From: Nematostella vectensis
Taxonomy: Eukaryota > Cnidaria > Anthozoa > Actiniaria > Edwardsiidae
NCBI RefSeq assembly: GCF_932526225.1
Contig: NC_064041.1
Span: 16,491,888-16,555,887 of the forward strand
DNA length: 64,000 nt
Reading direction: 5' to 3'
Each line of letters opens with the position of its first letter. Position 1 is the stretch's first letter. The translations under genes and the position numbers were made by a program. A model generated the notes under the pieces. The model was not told where the DNA came from, made no database searches, and saw nothing but the letters and a program-made list of their open reading frames with translations. Of this stretch, positions 56,576 through 64,000 are shown piece after piece.

Positions 56576-57632
56576 TTCCAGTGTCTTGGAGATCTAATAT
56601 CCTAGAGCAAGTTCACAATGGCCATTTTGGAATTGAAAAGAGTAAGGCTAGGGCACGGGCAGTAGTTTACTGGCCTGGTCTGAGTGCTGACATTTCCAAT
56701 TTAATCTCCAAGTGTGAAAAATGCTTGAGTTTGCAGAAGAAACAGCAAAAAGAGCCCATGCAACCGAGAGAAATTCCACTGTTGCCATGGCAACATATTG
56801 CAGCTGACATCGCTGAATATGAAGGAAAGCCCTATCTAGTGGTAATTGATTACTATTCAAAATACATTGAGGCACTCAATGGGGGGTGTTACGAAGGCCC
56901 TGATGGAAATCTTTTCCAGACATGGGTACCCTGAGACTATCACAGCAGATAATAATCCAGTCAACTCTGTGGAAATGAATGAGTATGCCAATCAATATGT
57001 TTTTAAAACCATACATACCAGTCCATTGTATAGTCAGTCCAATGGACTTGCAGAGAAAGCAGTGGGAATAGTGAAGAGTATTCTAGGCAAGGGTAGTAAC
57101 TTGAATGAAGGGTTGATGGTATGCCGCATCACACCTGTGAGTAACTTTACTCACTTTACCTTACTCACCCAACCAGATGATTATGGGTCGCCAAGTGCGC
57201 ACCAAGTTGCCAGGTCACCCTAATGCTCTAGTGCCACGTGTTTATAATGATATACGCTCGCAGTTGCTGGATCGCCAGTTGAAAACTAAGGAGTATTATG
57301 ACAAAGGATCAAAAGCCCTCCCCCCATTGAAAAAGGGTGACACGGTAAGGTTTCAGAAGCCAGGTCAGAAAACATACACCCCTGCTAGAATAACCAGAAC
57401 CCATGACACACCCAGGTCGTATGTGATAACTGATCAAGCTGGGAGAGAATACCGCAGAAACAGGCGCACACTCAGCAAATCTAACGAACCACCACTGTAT
57501 GTACAAGATAATGTTTTAGAAGACATTATAGACTTAGAGAATGAAACCACTGAAGTCAACCCAGCGCCACGCAGATCAACTCGCATCAGATCAGCACCCC
57601 CTTGGCACAATGACTATGTCATGGGCACATAG
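56570..57632 (+). pseudogene. Retroelement integrase, frameshifted
   Basis: The N-terminal HHCC zinc module is visible (HNGHFGIEKSK ... CEKC), followed by the catalytic core beginning near IAADIAEYEGKPYLVVIDYY. A frame change in a G-run near 56880 separates it from the second part (PETITADNNPV ... NGLAEKAVGIVK, the second Asp and the Glu). A further break near 57170, with an apparent short insertion, precedes MGRQVRTKLP and the C-terminal tail (GDTVRFQ, then PRRSTRIRSAPPW), typical of Ty3/gypsy. It ends 98 bp before the right terminal repeat. Confidence 0.88.
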
Positions 57633-57799
57633 CCCAGTCCTATTTTACATATACACATACTCCATGTTAGAATTTTTTTGTTATGTTTTGATACTTTCAC
57701 TTAATATCATAGCTTAGCTTAAAAGGGAGATGTTGTGAGTAGTCCGATCATAACATCCATAGACTCTTTTCAGAAAAAAAAACTTGCAGCCAAGAATGA

Positions 57800-58680
57800 A
57801 GTAGACAACTCATTGTTAAAGGCTGAAAAAGGTCCACCTATGTTTGACTCACTATATGTTTGAGCATCTTGGATGTAAAAAAAAGCCGTTCCCAATATTG
57901 AATTTACAATTTTATCGCCTTTTCAGTAAAAAAAATACACACTCACACATAAAAAACAATTATATTGAATTGACCCCTGGCTATTTTAGCTGAATTTTTC
58001 TCGCAAAATTATAATAATAATAATGATGATAATAAAATCTAAAAATAAAACAAAACCATGACGCTGCCCCTTTAACGTGAAATACAGCTTTACTTAGTCA
58101 GCGTAGACAGTATTGCGGATTTTGTCAATATTTTATATGAATATGTCAATATTCTTTCCCCTTACGTCTTTAATTGCATTTTTTTATTTTTTATGGATAT
58201 TTAGGCCAGTGAATAGGCTAATAAGCTTCATTATGAAAAACAGAATCGCCAAATCGTAATTTATTTATTTCTATTAATTTGATGCTTTTCACATGATACC
58301 AAAACAACGGTTCCCAAGACGTCTTTTTTCTTCGCTAATTTGATGTCATGTACACAATAAAAGACATTTGCCCGTGCGCATGGCGAGTCCCCAAGGGACC
58401 CAAGACGCCCAAATATACCTCTATTATTTTTCATCCTCAATCTCGGCAAGCTGTGCGTGGCGTAACCGTATTACAGGCCTGGGATCCTGGTTATTGTCCT
58501 CCCCATTAATGCGCGGTTTGGGATACCTTGCAAGACTGTTGTACAGCATATTCGCCGGAAATATCGGTGCTTGGGACGTATGAGTCTTTTACAACCTTCC
58601 GTGAAAGCCTTGTGCTGCCATACCGATTGGGTAGTCCGAATGTGTGGTTTCCGTTTTGTTCTTCAGGCCGGGTTCGATTT
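57800..58680. repeat. Dispersed repeat, copy B
   Basis: Blocks A (57800-57990), B (about 58070-58256) and C (58388-58674) correspond to copy A at 6818-7920, with block C on the other side. Shared anchors include CTGGGATCCTGGTTATTKTC and GTACAGCATATTCGCCGGAA. Here the site that holds the MITE in copy A is empty (ATCGCCTTTTCAGTAAA). Confidence 0.75.
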
Positions 58681-59100
58681 TTTTTTCAATTCTTTTTTTT
58701 CTTTTGTTTTTCTTAGTGCTCAACCCTCTCACTCTTGCGTAGTTTTGCGCAAAAATGTAAAAAAAACTCTTCACTTTAGTTAACTCTGACCCAAGTCGAT
58801 ATGCACTGAAGTCTCCAACAATTCACAGCGAGGTCTTTCGAGTCTAGCGATAGCGCTTGAATTGATTTGTCTTTTGCCTTTGACTTTTCGCTACGGCCCT
58901 GGAAAAGTGTTCCGTTTTAGAGCAGTTGCCAATGTAAAGGAGTGCATTTTTAATTGAAATGATATGGTTTGAGATAGCGTTTTGGAGTCTTTTTCAATAA
59001 TACTCATCTAAAAAAGTGTTGTGGCAGGTTAGTCTACCTCAGCCAGGATACGAAAGATACATGCCTGGTATACATTTTACCTCTTACAAAATGAGCTTGG
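58681..59100. other. Unassigned flank before the viral-like island
   Basis: AT-rich sequence between the dispersed repeat and the GC-rich island. I see no gene or terminal repeat marking the island boundary. Confidence 0.4.
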
Positions 59101-59235
59101 TTGATTTACTCCTCAAGAAGACTCTCAAAGTATTCGTCGCTCATCATGTACCCTAGGGTGCAACACGTGTGTACGTTTCACGTGCCTTGAGGGCGGTGTG
59201 ATCGATGCGTATACGTGGGCGGTGGTTTACTGCGC

Positions 59236-59860
59236 TTACCCTTCAACTAGGGCGATGGTATAAGGGTGACGCAAGCAAAACTCTAACTTCGAGAACTTTT
59301 TCGTCTTGAGGGCCTTCATGTACTCTTTCATCTTCTCTTCTGAGAGCTCCGCGCCGTAGTCATGCAGGATAGCTTTCATGTCCGCCTTGCTCGGGGTATA
59401 GAAGACCACCAAGGCCGCGATGTTCTCACGTGATGCTGGTGAGCTGCTGCGTGATCACCCACACGCTAATACCCACGTGGCGCGCGCTGAACGCCAAGTT
59501 GACGAGCTGGTCAGAGCGCCTCTTTACGTCTTTCGAGGCCGCACAGTCGTCGAGTATGATTAGCGTATTAGTGCCTTCGAAGAGAGCGGAGACAAACCTC
59601 AGCAGTATGTCGATCTGACCCGCCTCAGGTGCGATGACAAACAGACGATTGTCGCCCTCGCTTAAGCCGTCGTACGTTTTGTTGTAGACAAAGGTAGGGC
59701 ACATGAGTACGATGTAGTCAAACTTGCCCCGGAAAGGGCCGCGCAGCCGGTCCACTACGAATTGGGTCTTCCCCCAAGACGTCGGGCCCACGATGAAAGC
59801 GTTAAATGGGATGTTTTTCGGGTCCATACCGCGCTGCCGCAGCGCTTCGCGCAGAAACAC
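59236..59860 (-). pseudogene. FtsK/HerA-type packaging ATPase, one frameshift
   Basis: Resembles the A32-like genome-packaging ATPase of Polinton/Maverick and related DNA viruses. The first 144 codons (59860-59426) contain a P-loop GPTSWGKT near residues 27-34 and a Walker B stretch TLIILDDC near 100-107. A glutamine-rich WVITQQLTS follows, the usual sensor/arginine-finger region of this family. The frame is lost next to the stop near 59428; conserved-looking coding sequence continues one frame over to a TAA at 59236. It starts 16 bp after the capsid gene on the same strand, so they form an operon-like pair. The Trp in the P-loop is unusual. Confidence 0.75.
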
Positions 59861-59876
59861 GTTTCGGCGTCTGTGC

Positions 59877-61142
59877 TCAGTATTGTATGGACTCTAGCTG
59901 TCCGTTCATAAGGTTCATTTGGGCGTCGGCCACCACAAACACGTGACAGTTTACGGTACCCGCGCAGCTCGCCGTGCGTTTTATCTCGAGGTGCACACCG
60001 TCGCGGGTGTTGACCAATCGGAGACCACCCCCATGGATAGCACTGTCGTCCGTCGTTCGAAGGTCGATCCACAGAGCAAACTTGTTATCGCTATAGAACG
60101 ACTCGGGGCCGACCGCCGGGGCGGCAGGCGTTCCGCTGTGCCCCCCCGGGGAGGGGCGGACAAACCGCCTTTTCGCCTCCCTCCAGAAATCCGTGGGGCG
60201 CAGCCCCTGGCTGAAGACCTTGTTTGGCATGCCGTCGATTGTAACGCGAACGCTCTTGATGTCGGGGTACACGAACTTCTCAGAGTCGCGAGCCCCTGCC
60301 GTGTATGGCTCCACAAAGAGGAGCAACAGACCACTCATAGACCTTCGCGGCAGGTTGACACTCTCGTTGATTATGCTGTCCGTCCCTTTGCTAATCACGA
60401 AGGTCTTGTGAAGGTTCACTTGCTCGTAGAAGAACGTTGTGCCGTTTTGGTAGGCGGCGGCTGCAGACCGGGCGAGGTTGTCGTCCCTCAGGCTTTCGTA
60501 TTCCAGCTCTAGATTTTTGACGTCATAGGATAATTTGGTAGCATCGCTTCCGACTACTACCTGGTCAACCGTTGCGAACGTGATCTTGAAGAGCAGCGCC
60601 TCGGAGAGCGCCCTTGAGTACAGTACGCCGTGGTCCGTCAGCAGAGAATGGTCTATCGGGATGGTGTACCTCGCCCCGTGGGCGGCGTTTAGAGCGTTCT
60701 CCTTGGCGTTACTAGTCGCTTTATCGCCAGCCTTGGAGCGAAGCTTGCGCATGTTTTCTGACTGTATGCCCTGCTCCAGGCGGTCCTCTCTCTCGACCTT
60801 GGATAGGTAAAGCTCCTCATACGTCTTGAAGACGTCGTAGCGGTTGGTGTCCTGGAGCGTTTCTCCTGCAAACGTGATTTTCAGGCGGCTCACGAGATTT
60901 CGGCCGACGTTGTTCACGACGGTATTATTTGCATGGCCTGAGATGGAGAAATCGAGACCGGCCCTCAAGGAGCCAGGCACGAGCGTGACGCCTTCCGATT
61001 GCTTTGGGACCGCCACATATAGCGTCTCGCCTGGGGAGGCCGTCGACGGGTTGAGAGTGACCCGGTGAACAGTTCTCTCGGCTTTCAACCCCAGAGGAGT
61101 TCTGGGTGTTCGTTGGGGGTCAAGTTTATCGCTGACTGACAT
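59877..61142 (-). CDS. Major-capsid-like protein (Polinton/adintovirus type)
   Basis: Intact 421-residue frame. It has the N-terminal pattern of Polinton-type double-jelly-roll capsid proteins: TLYVAVPK near residue 41, VPGSLRAGLDFSISG near 56-70, NNVGRNLVSRLKITFAGE near 77-94, and YDVFKTYEELYL followed by a charged EQGIQSENMRKLR stretch. The mid-region SMSGLLLLFVEPY and a Gly/Pro-rich loop near 335-350 fit insertion loops between beta strands. It is about 421 residues, shorter than most Polinton capsids. Being intact while its neighbours are broken is notable. The assignment is by pattern recognition; a structure prediction should show two jelly rolls. Confidence 0.7.
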   Translation of the reverse strand: MSVSDKLDPQRTPRTPLGLKAERTVHRVTLNPSTASPGETLYVAVPKQSEGVTLVPGSLRAGLDFSISGHANNTVVNNVGRNLVSRLKITFAGETLQDTNRYDVFKTYEELYLSKVEREDRLEQGIQSENMRKLRSKAGDKATSNAKENALNAAHGARYTIPIDHSLLTDHGVLYSRALSEALLFKITFATVDQVVVGSDATKLSYDVKNLELEYESLRDDNLARSAAAAYQNGTTFFYEQVNLHKTFVISKGTDSIINESVNLPRRSMSGLLLLFVEPYTAGARDSEKFVYPDIKSVRVTIDGMPNKVFSQGLRPTDFWREAKRRFVRPSPGGHSGTPAAPAVGPESFYSDNKFALWIDLRTTDDSAIHGGGLRLVNTRDGVHLEIKRTASCAGTVNCHVFVVADAQMNLMNGQLESIQY

Positions 61143-61265
61143 TACGTATATTACGTATATTATATATCGTATACGTATGTATACATAAAGTACGAAGCCG
61201 CGTGGCTATGGTGCGGACTGTTAGACATGTCTAATATAGCATAGCACGAGTTATGCGCACGCATC
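61143..61265. promoter_or_regulatory. Divergent promoter region of the viral-like island
   Basis: A 123-bp AT-rich gap between the leftward capsid gene and the rightward small ORF, set in GC-rich flanks. It contains repeated TACGTATA/TATATATCGTATACGTAT motifs (TATA-like on both strands) and a perfect 14-bp palindrome TTAGACATGTCTAA at 61221-61234. It probably drives both directions. Confidence 0.55.
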
Positions 61266-61409
61266 ATGGGTGATGTTGACGTTGACATTGACGATACCTT
61301 GCCGGGTGCGTCCGCCGATCGCGGAGCGGGGGACGACGAGACGACGCTCCTTATCCCGTTCGACCCCGACGATGACGAGCACGTCATCGCGTTTGCATAC
61401 TGCGCATAG
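61266..61409 (+). CDS. Small acidic ORF (47 residues)
   Basis: Starts ATGGGTGATGTTGACG and ends with TAG one base before the ATG of the next gene. Very acidic (many Asp/Glu) and compact. No family recognised. Tight spacing and its position just after the divergent promoter make it plausible, but it is short and could be a leader or chance frame. Confidence 0.35.
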   Translation: MGDVDVDIDDTLPGASADRGAGDDETTLLIPFDPDDDEHVIAFAYCA

Positions 61410-61410
61410 C

Positions 61411-62216
61411 ATGGCTACGCGAAGCGCAACGCAAACTACCGCTGAAACCTCGTTCACCACAGAGGGTGCAGCGACAAGACTCGGTCTCCAGTCCTTCAGG
61501 GAGAAATACCCAGACCTTAACGAGAATCTGATACGGTTCTAGTCAGAACAGAGGGGGAAGACGCTAATACGGGTTCGTAACCTCGGCAAAGGGGGTTGGA
61601 CTGAACCACAACAGCTGTTCAACGAGGACGGGAGCGTTCGACGGGGCGTTGCAAAGCTGAAAGGCTTCAAGCTGGCGATGGGGTCCGTGGCAGAGATAGA
61701 CGCGGTCATCCAGGAAAACACGGAACAAGTCCAAGAGCTGCAAGGGGTGGCAGCCGCAGACAGGGAGACCATCGACGACCCTAACACGTCAGAGAGTCAC
61801 CGCCAAGAGGCCCGTGAGCGCAGCGAGGAGAGGCTGTCCGAGATTGACGAACTAGAACGCGAAAACCGAGAGCTCGAGAACCAAAAGCCGCTAAGAGAGC
61901 GCATCAAAGCCATCTTCACAAAGTACGGCTTTACCGTCACCGCTATCGGATTGGCCGTAGCGACGACGATCGCGGCCATTGTGACGTCGCTCGGCAAGTC
62001 GCTCTCCTCCGTGGCCAGAGGGGTCGGTAACGGGCTTAAGGCCATCGGGAAAAGCTAGGCGAGCTTCTCCCTGGGCTAGTAGGCAGCATCGCGAACTTCG
62101 TGTTTAAGGCTGCAGGAGAAGCGGTGAAATTCCTTGGCGAAAATGCGTGGCTGCTCATTCTAGACGTAGTCGCGTTCTTGGTTCGTCGAATGCAAAGCAG
62201 TCATCGGAACAAGTAA
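61411..62216 (+). pseudogene. Coiled-coil/transmembrane protein of the viral-like island, broken twice
   Basis: One frame runs from ATG 61411, interrupted by an in-frame TAG at 61540-61542, through to a stop at 62058. Coding-like sequence then continues one frame over to TAA at 62214-62216. Features in order: a basic N-terminal segment, a long Glu/Arg-rich coiled coil (about 61700-61890), a hydrophobic helix (GFTVTAIGLAVATTIAAIV), a Gly-rich amphipathic stretch, and after the frame change a C-terminal hydrophobic helix (WLLILDVVAFLV). The architecture suggests a membrane-associated virion or accessory protein. Function not known. The frame change falls in a short A-run near 62050. Confidence 0.6.
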
Positions 62217-63389
62217 TACGCCACGGCCACCGCGAGTGCCGACAACCCCGCCTTGAGGGCGGTGTGGTCACTTTTTTCGCCCGGTCAGGGTGCGCTTGCC
62301 GTTCCGGCGGCAGTCATGCTATGCGCAGCGTGCGTACGTGGAGAGGGGGCAGGGGCCCCGCCCTCTGCGTGCACTTTCGCAGGGGCGGAAGCCTTGCTTC
62401 GCCGCCGGGACGGCACGCGATCGATCCCAGGGTCAGTCACGTGTTGCACCCTAGGATGCACACCGGCCCACCGGCCGTGTTTATCACCAGATCGCTCGGC
62501 ATCAGCCACACTCCTGGTGCGACCGCAAGACTCAGTCTCCCCTTTGGCCTCCTGAACGGCTAACTGGTACCTTTGCACGCTTTGAGCGATGTCGTTTTCT
62601 ATGATCGCGTCTTCAAGCAGCTTCGTGAACTCCGCCTGCGCCTCCATGGCCGGCCCACCGGCCCCCGCGATAGAGGAACGGACGTTTACCTGCGCGCCAA
62701 GCACTGTGTAGACGAACGCCTCGACCGAGCGATCGAGTCTTCCTTGCCCTGCTTTTGTCAGCCCCTCACCTTTGGGAGGCGCAAACCAGCTATATTGCAC
62801 GCCCCCGTGGTCGTCCTTGCGTATGTAACCAACCTGCTTCCCACTATTGTACGTCCCACCTTCGTCGCTAAACAGATTGAGGTGGCTCGGGTACTTGTCC
62901 GCCGCCGTGTCGTAGCCACGGATCACGTGCACGTTGCGATACCCCTCCCCCGGGTAGAACACAAACACATCGCCTAGCCCGTGATTCCGCCCGCCTTTCC
63001 ATCGGAAGTCCGGCTTACGCGGCAAACCGAACTCTATATATAGACGCTCGAAAGCGGCCTTCTTGTAGGGGTTGCCTTTTTGCGTGAACGGGCTGTCGCC
63101 AGGCAGGGGGGCGCCGAGCTCGTAGAGTATCCTCCGGGTGGTAAAGTAGACGTGAAACCTTAGAAATCCCCTGATGACGGGGGGTCGCGGGCACGGCGTA
63201 GAGCAGCTTTTGCGCGAGGGTCAGAGACCTAGCGAAACCGGGTTTTGCGCGTTTGACTTGTTCGGCTATAACGTGTTTGATATGTTCGGCTATAGAGGCT
63301 CCCGCCGCAACTGCCGCCTTCTTCGTCTCCTCCTCCTCCCTTCGGGGAATCGCCTCGTCGTTCAGCATCCGCCAGCCTTCCCAATCCAT
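62201..63389 (-). pseudogene. Unrecognised virus-like protein, several frameshifts
   Basis: Reads leftward from ATG 63389. The first frame (to about 63170) is an Ala/Lys/Glu-rich helical N terminus. A frame change near 63170 leads to a region ending RASIYRVRF in the old frame, while the conserved-looking reading moves to the frame of 63025-62285. That frame includes RNHGLGDVFVFYPGEG, WFAPPKGEGLTKAGQGR, EAFVYTVLGAQVNVRSSI and SVQRYQLAVQEAK. Another shift near 62545, an internal TGA near 62287 and a final hydrophobic segment (ALAVAVAYYLF, stop at 62201) follow. It could be a minor virion protein. No named family recognised. Confidence 0.5.
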
Positions 63390-63419
63390 GCTCAGCCCTA
63401 TTAAACACGAAGGCGGGCT

Positions 63420-64000
63420 ATGTTCAACACAATGGTGATCCTACATGCTGTGTTCACCGAAGGCGAACTGACGCTCTTCTTCGAGCAGCCGATAAGGCGC
63501 CCACGCTTCGTGGCGCTCTGGCAGTGCTCGCTGTTTAACAGCTGGTATAATCTCGAGCGGGAGCATCAGATAACGACCATACCCTCCCTCCCGCCCATCG
63601 CTACTCTGCCAGCCGGGCACCACACGGCCGAGTCCATCGTGGAAACGATCAACCGCGCTGAAAGCAAGATTCTGACCGCGAAGCTGGATCCCCTCACCGG
63701 GAAGACCGCGCTCATGTCCAAAGGCGTTGCGTTCCTGAATGCCGAGCTTTGCGCACTATTTGGCCTAGAGGCTAAAGACGATCAGTTGGGGGGGCGGGGC
63801 CTCGCACTGCCCTTGGGGGGCCCCCACTTAAGGTGACTCTGCCGAAAATAGAGGCCCTCTACATCTTCTGCGATATCGTAGACCGCACGCAATGCCTCGC
63901 CTTAGACGAGCCTTCAAACGTTCTCGCTTGCCTAGAAACCCGCGGGAGGCCGCACGAGAAAGTCGTCTATGGGCCCAACATCCCCGTTTGTGTCGCAGCA
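63420..64000 (+). pseudogene. Unrecognised virus-like protein, frameshifted, runs off window
   Basis: Begins ATGTTCAACACAATG, 30 bp from the start of the divergent minus-strand gene. The first 138 codons contain LFFEQPIRRPRFVALWQCSL and NSWYNLEREHQI, then ESIVETINRAE, beta-rich in character. Near 63805-63815 a G-run (TTGGGGGGCC) shifts the frame; coding-like sequence continues to the window end as VTLPKIEALYIFCDIVDRTQ. The small size, beta-rich look and context make a single-jelly-roll minor capsid (penton-like) protein possible, but this is a guess. Confidence 0.45.

Larger units (their letters stand above)
53765..57760 (+). mobile_element. Decayed Ty3/gypsy retrotransposon with 25-bp terminal repeats
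   Basis: Target duplication TCCAT at 53765-53769 and 57756-57760. Inside it, identical 25-bp terminal repeats at 53770-53794 and 57731-57755, starting TGTTGTGAGT and ending TCATAACA, so they have canonical TG...CA ends. TGGTACCAGGAG directly after the left repeat looks like a tRNA primer-binding site. A purine tract AAAAGGGAGA (57721-57730) precedes the right repeat. Gene order is gag, protease, RT-RNase H, integrase, the Ty3/gypsy order. At least six frame breaks and a gag stop make it non-functional as read. No element boundary other than the 25-bp repeats is visible. Confidence 0.9.

Noticed and set aside
62050-62060. Programmed -1 frameshift joining the two parts of the coiled-coil membrane protein
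   Set aside because: The local GGGAAAAGC is not in the phase of a classical slippery heptamer, no obvious downstream pseudoknot is visible, and the same gene has an upstream in-frame stop; decay or a homopolymer error is simpler.

Overview
The window is animal nuclear DNA with intron-rich genes, canonical GT-AG splice sites and many transposon relics. The protein families, the tRNA-derived SINE and the style of mobile elements suggest a cnidarian, probably an anthozoan such as a sea anemone. That taxonomic call is inference; no species marker is visible.

Two host genes lie on the + strand. The first (about 914-6286) is the 3' end of a coiled-coil golgin that closes with a C-terminal GRIP domain (trans-Golgi targeting). 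The second (9461-51788) is a complete SLC44/choline-transporter-like gene. I could place all 27 coding exons with matching intron phases, giving a 702-residue protein. The coding sequence is only 2,109 bases in a 42-kb gene. Most intron sequence is minisatellite: units of 24, 26, 28, 31, 33, 36, 45, 57 bp and others, the largest being about 9.5 kb of a 36-bp unit in intron 17. Roughly half of the whole window is tandem repeat. Nearly all long open frames in these regions are artefacts of repeat units that are a multiple of three bases. Several arrays are built from the host gene's own exon edges or splice sites: exon 8 donor, exon 20 and 23 acceptors, and the terminal coding tail.

Downstream of the transporter lie a 45-bp array (about 52600-53670) and then a decayed Ty3/gypsy-type retrotransposon (53765-57760). 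The element has a perfect 5-bp target duplication, a primer-binding-site-like motif and a polypurine tract. Its terminal repeats are only 25 bp long and identical, which is extraordinarily short. A dispersed non-coding repeat follows; its blocks recur upstream at 6.8-7.9 kb in a different (circularly permuted) order. One copy carries a MITE whose empty site is preserved in the other.

From about 59.1 kb to the window end the composition becomes visibly GC-rich. The region holds a compact, bidirectionally arranged set of virus-like genes resembling a Polinton/Maverick (adintovirus-like) integrated element. It has an FtsK/HerA-type packaging ATPase, an intact double-jelly-roll major-capsid-like protein, a coiled-coil/transmembrane protein, and two further unrecognised proteins. 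All except the capsid gene and one tiny ORF carry frameshifts or stops. No polymerase, integrase or terminal inverted repeat is in view, so the element probably continues beyond the right edge.
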